Of a DNA stretch of 34,817 nucleotides, positions 1 through 8,243 are shown piece after piece. Below the pieces are notes generated by a model. That model did not search any database, was not told where the DNA came from, and saw only the letters and a program-made list of their open reading frames with translations. Location of the stretch: positions 1-34,817 of the forward strand of contig QKCL01000024.1 in the NCBI GenBank assembly GCA_003246895.1. Direction: 5' to 3'. Source of the DNA: Spirochaetota bacterium. GTDB taxonomy: Bacteria > Spirochaetota > UBA4802 > UBA5550. Within the stretch, counting starts at the first letter, position 1; the number at the start of each line of letters is the position of its first letter. The position numbers and the translations under genes were made by a program.

Positions 1-2
1 GT

Positions 3-194
3 ACATGTCCTCCCGAAAGTGTAGGGGGGGCCTGGGAATATGATCATGCCATTGAAGTAATTACCAATCCAACTCATGAGGAACATGATGAAGCGTTAAG
101 CTCTCTTGGACGAACAGATTTTGATCCTTCTGATTTTACGGTAGGAGAAGTAAAATTTGAAGATCCTGAAAAAATCTGGAAAAAGAGATTCTAA
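3..194 (+). CDS. pRiA4b ORF-3-like protein, C-terminal fragment (5' end outside window)
   Basis: An open frame enters from the left edge in phase 3 and ends at a TAA at 192-194, giving about 63 residues. The peptide begins TCPPESVGGAWEYDHAIEV and continues with HEEHDEAL and FDPSDF. This is the typical C-terminal signature of the plasmid pRiA4b ORF-3-like family (CPPE.xGG.W.Y, HPEHEE, DFDPE.F). The molecular role of the family is not established. The gene converges on the large surface protein that ends one base further on, and no terminator hairpin is visible between them. The missing N-terminus is due only to the window edge. Confidence 0.75.
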   Translation, partial: TCPPESVGGAWEYDHAIEVITNPTHEEHDEALSSLGRTDFDPSDFTVGEVKFEDPEKIWKKRF

Positions 195-195
195 T

Positions 196-3072
196 TTAGA
201 TAGGTGTCTTTAGTATAAAGCTGAAGACATTTTCTCCATTTTCAAAACATTTTGAGTATCTTGCACCGATATCCAGCAGCAGGAGATAGTTTGAAAGGAG
301 ATTGACTGTGGATGTAACTTCTACACCAGCAGAGGAATATGTTTTTCTGTTCTCGCCGGTGAAACCTGTTCCCCGGTCGTAGAATATATTTCCTTTCAAT
401 CTTTTAAAATAGACAAGCCTCCAGACAGGGAGTGATAATGAAATAATGGGGAATGAGTAATCTAATGAAATTTTGTAAAATTTTTCATGCCTTTCTGATT
501 TGTATCCCCTGGGGAAAAGGAACTGTTCCGGGAAAATGTAGTTTTCAAAAAGATTCTGTTCATATGCAGCAGAAATCATGAAAGAATTTGTTTCGAGAAT
601 TCCAGGGAAGTAGAGCTTTCCAGTAAGAGATATCTGCTCTCCTGAAAAATCGCTGTCATTCCTTGTGGAAAAAATTGAGGCCATAACTTCCTGTCCCCAT
701 CTGGGGCCGACACAGTTTAATGGATATTCAATATAATTCTGAAAGTTCAGGAGTCCGTTAACATATTCCAGGTTTCCATCTTTGTATATCCCGTCATAGA
801 TCGTGTGTGTGCTGTGATTCTTATCTGATATATTGATTATGCCGTATCCTGATTCAATATTAAAAGTTGAATTATTTATGCCGCTGACAATATTTAATGG
901 AAGTTTTACAGAGAAAAACAGTTTTTCCTCTTTCCAGTTCATCTGCTCATAAATCGGATCATCAGAAGTTCCTGTATCAATCTGTACTGATCTCTTTCCG
1001 TATCCGCCAGTGACAGAAAATACCGGATAGAGTCCCATGTAGAGAATACTTCCTTCAACTGCATGAGTCTTTTCATTTGTGTTATACACATAGCCCAGTG
1101 TCATGTCGGTCGTCTGAAGAACATCCCTTGAAAGAAAATAGAAATAGAAGTTTGAGTCTGTTGAGTCAAAGAATGGAATCCATCCCATTGGGTTAATAAG
1201 GTTCAGGATAGGGTAGTATTTCTCTGTTTTATACTTGGTGTCAGGGATATTGTCTCTTTTTTCAATCAGGTCAGTGTTGTCTGCATATTCCTGATTAATT
1301 ACAGATTCTATAATTCTGTCACTGTTCCTTTTAACATTTTTTATGCTTATCCATTTTTTTTTATCTATTTTTATGGAAGCTACAGTATACCCCTGTGGAG
1401 CATAATTGTTAAAAATAATTGTATTCTCCGCAGAATTTATGGAAGGGTAATATGCCCCGAATTTTGATGAGAATATCTGGTAACGCTTTCCTGTGTCCAT
1501 TTCAACAGAGTAAATATTGTCTACTCCTGAATAATCTGAAATATAAATGATATTTTTTCCGGAGTATACGGGTGTACTTATTTTCTCGGTTTTACTGCTG
1601 CCTGTAATATTTTTAGTTAGGCCTGTATTTAAATCCATTTCAGAAATACAGTAGCCTTTGTCGTCAAGGCATACAATGGCGATTTCCTTTTTGCTGTCGG
1701 AGAATGCCGGATCAGTAATCATTGAGTAACGGTCAATTATAAATGTTTTAATCAGACTTCCATCTTCAAGGTTAAAAATCCTGATTTTAAACTTTAAATC
1801 TTCTCCGTATTCTATACCGCAGGCCATTGTTCCATCCCTGGAAATATTGGCGGATATGTATTTACCATTGGTACTGAGTCTTTTAAACTTCTTAAGTTTC
1901 AGGTCATAAAATTTCAGATCAGAATAAGATCTATACCCCCATCTTGGGTCAGATGAATCCTCAATGTATATAAACTTATCTCCTCCAAAACCGAATTTTC
2001 TTTCGTTTATGAACGATGATGATAATAAACTGAATGGGAGTTGAATCAGTTTTTTCTCAATAACACCCTCAGTTGATAGTTTTACAATACATGGAACTTT
2101 GTCCCTTGAGAAAAACATGGCCCTGGCCGATTCATCATTTAACATCACAGGATTCATGAATGCACGCCAGTAATCATCATCGATTTTATGTGTTACTTTT
2201 CTGTATTGAGAGAGCTTTACATTTTTAAGCTGTTCCATCCAGATATCACGGTATGAATCCATTGCAGAATTATAAATATCACGGACATCTTCACCTGTTA
2301 TATTGTATACTGATCTGAAAAATGCGGGGAAAAGAATATATTTGCCGGTTCTGGAAAGAATTTTGTCCCAGATCTGTTTCCCATATTTCCCGCGTGTATA
2401 TGAAGTTACAAGATAACCTGATCTGTAGTAATCATTGTATGGATACAGGTCATCCGGAGTTCCCAGGAATGTCCTGTAATATGAGTATCTGATGCCGGAA
2501 AGTTCCAGTGCCCGGTGCCATAGTGTAAAGTTTGCAATGCGCCCACGGCCGTAATCAGTATGAGCCGTTTCCATGAGAACAGCATCTCCTTCAAGAAACC
2601 AGAACGGTATGTATAGTGCAGTAAAAGCGGCAGTTCCCAGGTCACCGAGCAAAATATTCCAGGTTTTTTTACCGGCTCCGTCCCGCAGCTTGTTCTGCTG
2701 GGTCATATGCCGGCCTTCATGTATGGCAAGAGTCTTTAACCATTCATTTCCTGTTAAACCTGATGGTGTTGTAAACCAGTGTGAATAAAATGGAGAAAAG
2801 GATACAAATCCGTTTGATACAGAATATGTATTTATAAGGACAACGGGAATTTTTCTTGGGCTGGTTCTCAGGCTGTTGTAGTTGTATTTTTCATAGTGAT
2901 TCAGCAGGTTTGCCACATATTGGGCTCTACTTTCAATTTCGGAAGGAAAAATTACAGTGTAGCTGCCTGCATCAATTTTTTTCCACTCAGTAAACCACGG
3001 CACCTGCTGTGAAAAAGCAGTTACTGAAATAAAAGTTAAAATGAAGACTAAAAAAAGTTTGTATTTGTGCAT
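196..3072 (-). CDS. Secreted metallopeptidase / TolB-like propeller / outer-membrane barrel protein
   Basis: 958 residues. Residues 1-21 form a signal peptide (hydrophobic core, AFS just before QQ). Residues 30-300 resemble a gluzincin (peptidase MA-like) domain: HEGRH at 118-122 fits HExxH, and E161 in FLEGDA is a plausible third zinc ligand. Residues of about 310-620 contain repeated short beta units with SRDG, DLNTG and YISDYSG motifs like a TolB/WD40-type propeller. From about residue 640 to the end the sequence alternates aromatic beta strands and resembles a surface-antigen (D15/Omp85-like) barrel, so I infer outer-membrane anchoring. The substrate is unknown. The start is the only Met ahead of the signal peptide, with no clear ribosome site. 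It sits 12 bases beyond the end of the PhzF-family gene upstream. Confidence 0.72.
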   Translation of the reverse strand: MHKYKLFLVFILTFISVTAFSQQVPWFTEWKKIDAGSYTVIFPSEIESRAQYVANLLNHYEKYNYNSLRTSPRKIPVVLINTYSVSNGFVSFSPFYSHWFTTPSGLTGNEWLKTLAIHEGRHMTQQNKLRDGAGKKTWNILLGDLGTAAFTALYIPFWFLEGDAVLMETAHTDYGRGRIANFTLWHRALELSGIRYSYYRTFLGTPDDLYPYNDYYRSGYLVTSYTRGKYGKQIWDKILSRTGKYILFPAFFRSVYNITGEDVRDIYNSAMDSYRDIWMEQLKNVKLSQYRKVTHKIDDDYWRAFMNPVMLNDESARAMFFSRDKVPCIVKLSTEGVIEKKLIQLPFSLLSSSFINERKFGFGGDKFIYIEDSSDPRWGYRSYSDLKFYDLKLKKFKRLSTNGKYISANISRDGTMACGIEYGEDLKFKIRIFNLEDGSLIKTFIIDRYSMITDPAFSDSKKEIAIVCLDDKGYCISEMDLNTGLTKNITGSSKTEKISTPVYSGKNIIYISDYSGVDNIYSVEMDTGKRYQIFSSKFGAYYPSINSAENTIIFNNYAPQGYTVASIKIDKKKWISIKNVKRNSDRIIESVINQEYADNTDLIEKRDNIPDTKYKTEKYYPILNLINPMGWIPFFDSTDSNFYFYFLSRDVLQTTDMTLGYVYNTNEKTHAVEGSILYMGLYPVFSVTGGYGKRSVQIDTGTSDDPIYEQMNWKEEKLFFSVKLPLNIVSGINNSTFNIESGYGIINISDKNHSTHTIYDGIYKDGNLEYVNGLLNFQNYIEYPLNCVGPRWGQEVMASIFSTRNDSDFSGEQISLTGKLYFPGILETNSFMISAAYEQNLFENYIFPEQFLFPRGYKSERHEKFYKISLDYSFPIISLSLPVWRLVYFKRLKGNIFYDRGTGFTGENRKTYSSAGVEVTSTVNLLSNYLLLLDIGARYSKCFENGENVFSFILKTPI

Positions 3073-3084
3073 AATGTGTTTTTA

Positions 3085-3957
3085 TTAAAGCAGTTTTCCA
3101 TCAGCGAGTATATGAACTTTACCGCCAACCTTTATTTTGTCTTCAGCGCCTCTCCCCTCAACAATGAGTTCGATGAGTGACCTTTTGTGCATTTCGTAGC
3201 CCTGTTCAATTTTAAAATCAATTTCCTCGACAGGGGAGTAGTAGAGCCTGAGATATGCCCCAAGGGCAGCTGCACCGCTTCCGGTTGCAGGATCCTCGGG
3301 TATACCTATTGTATGGGCAAATACTCTTGCATTTATGTTATTATCACTTCTGTAGGTTTCTGTGCAGAACAGGTAGAAAGGCTTCTGTTTCTCCTTTGTG
3401 AAAAAACTGCTGTAGGCGCGTCTGTCAATCCATGCCTGTTTCATGGCCTGAAGGGAAACAACCGGTACAATGATAAAGTACATTTCTGCAGCAGTTTCCC
3501 TGATGGGAGATATCTCTGAAATATCATCGGATGATAATCCAAGCATGGGAGCTATATCATTCTTATCATAATGGGCACCAAAATGTATGCCGCTGTGCCT
3601 GACCCAGGCCATCTGTCGCTCAACGTCAATCTGAACGGTTATTTTATTTCCTAAAAGTTCAATGTTTACAGTGTCAGTAGATCTTTTCAGAATCTCCTGC
3701 CATATAATATATGCGGTTCCCATTACTGAATGACCGCCGAAATTTATTTCACCTTCAGGAGTAAATATCCTTATCCGGAAGCGTTCATCATTTTTTTTGG
3801 GAGAAATAATGAATGAAGTAGCTGATATATTAAACAGGCGTGCGAGATTCTGAATTTCCTGATCCGGAAGATCATCATCGATGATGAAAGTTGCAAGCAT
3901 ATTGCCGGTATATTTTTCTGTGTGAAATACTTCGCTGATATAATACGGAATTTTCAT
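3085..3957 (-). CDS. PhzF-family isomerase-like protein (catalytic Glu replaced)
   Basis: 290 residues, normal length for the PhzF fold (two diaminopimelate-epimerase-like halves). Family motifs are visible: VFHTEKYTGN near 10-19, TPEGEINFGGHSVMGTA near 66-82 and EDPATGSGAAALGAYL near 223-238. Characterised members use a Glu in the motif SETxF to shift protons on a small substrate. Here the motif reads NISATSF, with Ala46 at that position (codon GCT), so the classic catalytic acid is missing. The protein may be inactive, use another residue, or bind a ligand. A GGAGG ribosome site lies five bases before the ATG. The gene is followed by the surface peptidase on the same strand. Substrate unknown. 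Confidence 0.85.
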   Translation of the reverse strand: MKIPYYISEVFHTEKYTGNMLATFIIDDDLPDQEIQNLARLFNISATSFIISPKKNDERFRIRIFTPEGEINFGGHSVMGTAYIIWQEILKRSTDTVNIELLGNKITVQIDVERQMAWVRHSGIHFGAHYDKNDIAPMLGLSSDDISEISPIRETAAEMYFIIVPVVSLQAMKQAWIDRRAYSSFFTKEKQKPFYLFCTETYRSDNNINARVFAHTIGIPEDPATGSGAAALGAYLRLYYSPVEEIDFKIEQGYEMHKRSLIELIVEGRGAEDKIKVGGKVHILADGKLL

Positions 3958-4069
3958 TCAATCCTCCGGTATTATTAAAGTAATACCTGTATTAAAAAGT
4001 CCAATAAAATTTAACAGACATGCTGTAAAAAAGCTTGATGCTTTCATGTAACTCTGTTAAAGGTATTAT

Positions 4070-4951
4070 ATGAAAACTTTTAGAATAATCTTTTATTTTT
4101 TATTTATTTACTCTGCCATTACCGGGTGCTCTGCTTCATGTTCAAAGAAAAGCGGTATCTGTGTTACTAAATATCCCATACTGCTTGTCCATGGTATAGC
4201 ATTCAGGGACAAGACTGTTTTGTTAAAATACTGGGGCTCCATACCAAAGACACTGAGGGACAATGGAGGCACGGTTTATCTTGGAGGCCAGGAAGCCTAC
4301 GGGACCTGTGAGGAGAATGCCGCACAGCTGAGAAAAACAGTCCTTAAAATCCTAGAAGAAACCGGAGCAGAAAAGGTAAATATCATAGCCCATTCCAGGG
4401 GCGGAATTGAGTCGAGATTTCTTGTATCTAAACTTGGAATGTCCGACAAAGTAGCTTCTCTTACCACAATCGCCACACCTCACAGGGGAAGTATCATGGC
4501 TGACCTGATTCTGAAAGGCCTGCCCGGTAAAAAATTTATAGGCATGATAATAGACATGTATGCAAAACTCATTGGTGATAAAAATCCCATGAGTATTAAG
4601 GCCGGAAGGGAACTTACAGTAGCCTATATGGCAAGATTTAATAAAATTGTTAAGAATTCAGAGAAGGTTTATTACCAGAGTTATAGCGGTAAAATTACAA
4701 AATCATATGTAAATCCAATATGGGTTGCAATGTGGCAAACCATGTATAAACATGAAGGAGATAATGACGGCCTCGTTTCTGTAACTTCAAGCAAATGGGG
4801 TAACTACCGGGGAATTGTAACGTGCAGCGGTAAAAACACGGTTTCACATGCGGATATTGTCGGTCTCCATATTCTTACAGGAGATTTTTGTTTCAAGGCG
4901 GACAAATTTTTCGTGGATATTGTCAGGGATTTGAAGAATAGGGGTTTCTGA
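4070..4951 (+). CDS. Lipoprotein triacylglycerol lipase / esterase (alpha/beta hydrolase)
   Basis: 293 residues. The N-terminus has a hydrophobic stretch ending in the lipobox-like SAITGC, so Cys20 is the probable lipidated residue. KYPILLVHG (34-42) is the oxyanion-hole motif of family I bacterial lipases, and AHSRGG places the nucleophile at Ser109. Asp in GDNDGLVSV and His in VSHADIVG complete a plausible triad. The family hydrolyses long-chain acylglycerols or related esters. It is transcribed alone, divergent from the PhzF gene and convergent with the acyltransferase that ends four bases downstream. AAAGG precedes the ATG. True substrate is not determined by sequence. Confidence 0.85.
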   Translation: MKTFRIIFYFLFIYSAITGCSASCSKKSGICVTKYPILLVHGIAFRDKTVLLKYWGSIPKTLRDNGGTVYLGGQEAYGTCEENAAQLRKTVLKILEETGAEKVNIIAHSRGGIESRFLVSKLGMSDKVASLTTIATPHRGSIMADLILKGLPGKKFIGMIIDMYAKLIGDKNPMSIKAGRELTVAYMARFNKIVKNSEKVYYQSYSGKITKSYVNPIWVAMWQTMYKHEGDNDGLVSVTSSKWGNYRGIVTCSGKNTVSHADIVGLHILTGDFCFKADKFFVDIVRDLKNRGF

Positions 4952-4955
4952 TTTT

Positions 4956-5849
4956 TTATTTCTTGAAGTGAGAATCATTTCTTTGCCAGATTTCGTTTAT
5001 CCAGTTTTGTATTTCTGATTTATAATTATCATCTTCGAGGTAGTTTCCTTTCAGATTATCAGTGAAAGGGATCTCCTCAATATAAACCTTAAAATATTTT
5101 ATTCTTCCGCACATGAAATCCCAGAGCTTTTTACTCGAGTTTTCCGGATAAACAATTGTAACATTAAGCACTCCGGTCAGGTACTCTCCCATAATCGTAA
5201 AAACATAACCGATTCCGCCTGATTTTGGCTTTAGAAGATGCCGGAATGGGGAGTTCTGGAGAATGGATTTTTTTTCAGAGTATCTTGTACCCTCAACAAA
5301 GTTGATTATTGAAACAGGCATGTCTCTGAATTTATTGCAGGCCCTAATGGTATTCTCCATGTCTTTACCTTTGAGGTGAGGTTTCTTTTCGAGGAGTTTT
5401 TTGCTGTATCTCTTCATGAAAGGGTAGTCCAGCGCCCACCATGCAAGGCCGAGTACAGGAACCCATTTTAGCTGGCTTTTAAGAAAAAATTTCGGCATGG
5501 GTATCTTGCCTGTAAAAATACTCTGTAAAATTACAATATCAATCCATGATTGATGATTTGATATGATCAGGTACCACTTTTCTCTGGAAAGTCCTGAAGG
5601 GATATCTGTATCAACTTCTATTCCGATTATTTTCTTTATGCCGGCACTGTTGTAGTACACCCAGAGCTGTGCGATATTATCCAGGGTAAAGTTTATGAAT
5701 TTTCTCACAAATTTAATTGGAATTAATAACTTAAACAGGGATAATACAAGAATAAAGGGAAACCAGAATAAGGTATTGAAAACCAGAAGAAACAAAACTG
5801 TTGTTCCCAGCAAGGCAGATCCACGGTTACTGCTGTTATTTCCTGTCAT
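4956..5849 (-). CDS. PlsC-like lysophospholipid acyltransferase (YihG/LCLAT type)
   Basis: 297 residues. A hydrophobic N-terminal segment (about 13-46) anchors it to the inner membrane. ISNHQSWID (97-104) is the NHx4D catalytic motif, with His99 and Asp104, and NFVEGTRYS is the EGTR glycerol-phosphate binding motif. Family members move an acyl chain from acyl-CoA or acyl-ACP to 1-acyl-glycerol-3-phosphate or to another lysophospholipid. A length near 300 and the WWALDYPFMKRY segment are typical of the YihG/LCLAT branch rather than of short PlsC. It is monocistronic, tail to tail with the lipase, so the pair may jointly remodel lipids; that link is inference. Confidence 0.87.
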   Translation of the reverse strand: MTGNNSSNRGSALLGTTVLFLLVFNTLFWFPFILVLSLFKLLIPIKFVRKFINFTLDNIAQLWVYYNSAGIKKIIGIEVDTDIPSGLSREKWYLIISNHQSWIDIVILQSIFTGKIPMPKFFLKSQLKWVPVLGLAWWALDYPFMKRYSKKLLEKKPHLKGKDMENTIRACNKFRDMPVSIINFVEGTRYSEKKSILQNSPFRHLLKPKSGGIGYVFTIMGEYLTGVLNVTIVYPENSSKKLWDFMCGRIKYFKVYIEEIPFTDNLKGNYLEDDNYKSEIQNWINEIWQRNDSHFKK

Positions 5850-5980
5850 ATTAAGTCCTGAAAAAATTTTATTCTATAAATATTGGCAGGTGTTTTTTTT
5901 ACAAGTTAAAAAATATATTATTGAAATAAGAATAAGTTAGGATTAGTACTATTATCATAATATAGAGGCTGTAACAAATC

Positions 5981-6385
5981 ATGAGAAGATTCAAGTGGAC
6001 AGATAAATACAGAATCGGTATTGAGGAAATTGACCATCAGCACATGGAGATTTTTGATGCAATAAATAAACTCTATGAGCATTTAACCAGTAGTTCTGGA
6101 GATAATTCAGGGTTTGAAACCGTACTTCTTAAATTGAAAAAATATATTGATAATCACTTTTCAACGGAAATGAAATATTTCGTAATTTTTAATTACCACA
6201 ATCTTTCGCATCATAATAAAGAACATCAGCAGTTTTCTGAAAAAATTATGAGTTATTGTAATATGGATATCTTGAGTAATAAAGACAAACACGATCTTTA
6301 TTATATTCTTGAAACCTGGTTTGAAAAACATATACTGAATTCTGATATGGACTTCAGGGATAGTATTAGTTTTAATAATAAGTAA
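5981..6385 (+). CDS. Bacteriohemerythrin (single-domain O2-binding di-iron protein)
   Basis: 134 residues, the usual size of a free-standing hemerythrin. The family starts with W..KYRIGIEEIDHQH. Candidate iron ligands are His21, His59 and Glu63 (NHFSTE), His78 and His82 (HHNKEH), and His117 with Asp122 (HILNSD), so the complete ligand set is present. Known members bind oxygen reversibly in the cytoplasm and serve oxygen delivery, storage or detoxification in microaerophiles and anaerobes. It is the last host gene before the dif-like site and prophage; the stop codon is 11 bases before the dif XerC arm. Confidence 0.93.
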   Translation: MRRFKWTDKYRIGIEEIDHQHMEIFDAINKLYEHLTSSSGDNSGFETVLLKLKKYIDNHFSTEMKYFVIFNYHNLSHHNKEHQQFSEKIMSYCNMDILSNKDKHDLYYILETWFEKHILNSDMDFRDSISFNNK

Positions 6386-6396
6386 ATATTTCATCA

Positions 6397-6424
6397 ACTT
6401 CCGATAAGATATATTATGTCTCAT
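6397..6424 (+). other. Probable chromosomal dif site / left prophage junction (attL)
   Basis: ACTTCCGATAA (6397-6407, XerC arm), GATATA (6408-6413, centre), TTATGTCTCAT (6414-6424, XerD arm). Compared with the B. subtilis dif (ACTTCCTAGAA / TATATA / TTATGTAAACT), the XerC arm matches at 9 of 11 bases, and the XerD arm keeps the invariant TTATGT. The bases 6408-6428 recur exactly at 17157-17177 on the other side of the prophage. The site appears intact after integration, as expected when an element inserts at dif by XerCD and recreates a working site at one end. Confidence 0.8.
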
Positions 6425-6443
6425 TAGGGTTATTTTACTAAAT

Positions 6444-6526
6444 CTTCTTGCCAATAATTCCAGCAAGAAGCGTCTATTTTCTAAACTTTCCAAGGTGAAA
6501 AAGCAAGCGCTTTTTCCGCTTTTTCC
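6444..6526. repeat. Two hairpins and a tandem 9-mer inside the left end of the prophage
   Basis: CTTCTTGC (6444-6451) pairs with GCAAGAAG (6463-6470) across an 11-base loop. AAAAAGC (6498-6504) pairs with GCTTTTT (6509-6515) across the loop AAGC, and GCTTTTTCC is then present twice in tandem at 6509-6526. The segment lies between attL and the only rightward prophage gene. It could hold terminators for convergent transcription, a packaging signal or part of that gene's promoter region (TTGACT at 6527-6532). No function can be assigned. Confidence 0.45.
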
Positions 6527-6625
6527 TTGACTTTTATCCTTTTTTTCCGCAAATTCCAAATGCTCTTACCGATATAAGAACCCTTTAAAATTTAACTAAA
6601 CATATTTTTAGCGTAAGGAGTTGTT

Positions 6626-7465
6626 ATGTCAACACAAAATCAAAAAGAATGCCAAACAGGTGGCGAAAATGTAATGCCCAGACTCGCACGGGGCCAGATG
6701 TTCCGAGAAGAAACCTTTATCTTTCCGGACAAAGACATGGAACAAAAACTTTTAAAGATCCTTGAAAAAGACTCAGAAATCCGAACCTTCAAAGAAGCGG
6801 TTTTCTTCACTGAAGTAATGAAAGAAGAATCCGGACACTATGAATGGAACACCTCTCTGAAGATGCACAACAACTTAAATGCAAAATATGACCAGGACTG
6901 TGGACTACATTTAAACCAGGATGTTCCGGACATCGAAAAATTAAGCCCTGGGAAATACAAGTTAATTCTCAAATACTACAACCCATACAAGCCCAGAAAA
7001 AATAAAGTGTTCGGCTGCGTCGATACCAAAAGTTTTATATTTGAAAAATTATACAAAGGGGCAGAAGGCGGAAAAGAACAAAACCAGGTTACATACAACC
7101 AGGCGCCAGCCCTCCCCCTGGACTCCCTGGGAAATGTAGTGCAGCAGGTTAACCGGATATTTCATGAAACAATAAATTTACACTCTGAAACGCTCACGTT
7201 CCGCGAGCAGATAGAGCAAAAGGCATTTGAAAAAGGGTACAGCCAAAGACTCAAAGAGGAAGAACTAGAAAAGAAAAACAGGGAACTGGAGGAAAGATTA
7301 AAAGTCCTGGAGAATGGAGGGGACAACAAGACCGAAGGAATAATAAATACAGTAACACAGATAATTGACAAGCTGGGAATAAAGATCCCCAAAATAGACG
7401 AGATTAACGAAATAATAAAGAAAACAACCAGTCAGACAATAGAGACAGATGCGGTCACGGAATAA
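6626..7465 (+). CDS. Prophage protein of unknown function with C-terminal coiled coil
   Basis: 279 residues, not recognised. AAGGAG six bases before the ATG supports the start. The N-terminal half (25-140) has alternating strands with VFFTEVMKEESGHYEW and PGKYKLILKYYNP, suggesting a compact alpha/beta or beta fold. Residues 190-230 (LKEEELEKKNRELEERLKVLE) form a strong coiled coil, and a short amphipathic tail follows. It is the only prophage gene on the plus strand, sits next to attL, has its own upstream region and converges on the M15 peptidase gene at a shared terminator. It could be a lysogeny-expressed cargo or regulatory protein; a virion role is also possible. Confidence 0.7.
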   Translation: MSTQNQKECQTGGENVMPRLARGQMFREETFIFPDKDMEQKLLKILEKDSEIRTFKEAVFFTEVMKEESGHYEWNTSLKMHNNLNAKYDQDCGLHLNQDVPDIEKLSPGKYKLILKYYNPYKPRKNKVFGCVDTKSFIFEKLYKGAEGGKEQNQVTYNQAPALPLDSLGNVVQQVNRIFHETINLHSETLTFREQIEQKAFEKGYSQRLKEEELEKKNRELEERLKVLENGGDNKTEGIINTVTQIIDKLGIKIPKIDEINEIIKKTTSQTIETDAVTE

Positions 7466-7499
7466 AAAAATCTGAAGGTCAAGAAATTAACTAAGAAAA

Positions 7500-7529
7500 C
7501 GGGCCGATTTACCGGCCCGCCTCTTTTTT
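7500..7529. terminator. Bidirectional intrinsic terminator between convergent prophage genes
   Basis: CGGGCCG (7500-7506), loop ATTTAC, CGGCCCG (7513-7519), then CCTC and a run of six T on the plus strand. It ends the rightward coiled-coil gene. Read leftward it overlaps the last codons of the M15 peptidase gene and is followed by an A/T-rich tract, so it may serve both directions. Confidence 0.85.
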
Positions 7530-8243
7530 AGGAGGTTTTAATTTTTGAATAATACCACTCAGTTTACTCCCCACAAATAACCCGCCACCAATAAAAAGAG
7601 CAGGCTTCACCCAAACCGGAAATATTTTAATCTCTTTCAGGGCTTTTTCAATTTGTCCAGGAAGAACTTCAGTTATAATTTTTAAATCCTTTTCAATTGG
7701 AAATTCAAAAGAACGCCATATTGCAAATTTCAAGCTATGAAGATCGGCCACCCTGTAATAATCCATTAACCAGCGTGAATAATATTTAGTGTCTACAATC
7801 CGGATAACATCAGTTGAAGAGTTATAAATATTATACTGATTTAACAGTGGAAGGATTTTCTTTCCGTAACGCTCTACCATTTCCATGCCGAAAAGAGATT
7901 CTTCCCTTAAATCAAAATGAATGTGTCTGTTATGACTGGATATGTACACAGTGTATTTAAAGGCGTCTCTAAGCCTCGTATACAGCCATAAATTGAGCCC
8001 CAAGGGGTAAACAGTGATATCTATTGCATACCCGTCTATATGCTGCCCTGAGCCTCTGTCCTGGCTTGTAACGAGTATTTTCTTAACACTCCCCATGAAA
8101 TCCTTTAAAAACTCCGGATCATTTTTAGAAAGAACAATAAGGCAGTTAAGAAGGGTAAAACCGGCCTGATTTAAAAATCCTGAATTTCTAAACTGGCCAC
8201 CCTCGAAAATATAAAATCCGTTCTTACTGCTTAAATATTTCAA
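7509..8243 (-). CDS. M15-family peptidoglycan peptidase with C-terminal membrane anchor
   Basis: 244 residues. SGQHIDGYAID (65-75) matches the SxHxxGxAxD zinc motif of M15 D-Ala-D-Ala carboxy/endopeptidases (His68, Asp75), and RHIHFD (106-111) supplies the HxH part (His109). From about residue 205 PVWVKPALFIGGGLFVGSKL forms one membrane span followed by a lysine-rich tail. In phages such enzymes cut peptide cross-links during entry or lysis; a membrane anchor fits a virion-membrane entry enzyme or an inner-membrane lysis protein. Its start overlaps the stop of the YkuD-like gene (8240-8243), implying coupled translation. It is the last gene of the leftward late block. Confidence 0.8.
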   Translation of the reverse strand: MKYLSSKNGFYIFEGGQFRNSGFLNQAGFTLLNCLIVLSKNDPEFLKDFMGSVKKILVTSQDRGSGQHIDGYAIDITVYPLGLNLWLYTRLRDAFKYTVYISSHNRHIHFDLREESLFGMEMVERYGKKILPLLNQYNIYNSSTDVIRIVDTKYYSRWLMDYYRVADLHSLKFAIWRSFEFPIEKDLKIITEVLPGQIEKALKEIKIFPVWVKPALFIGGGLFVGSKLSGIIQKLKPPKKEAGR

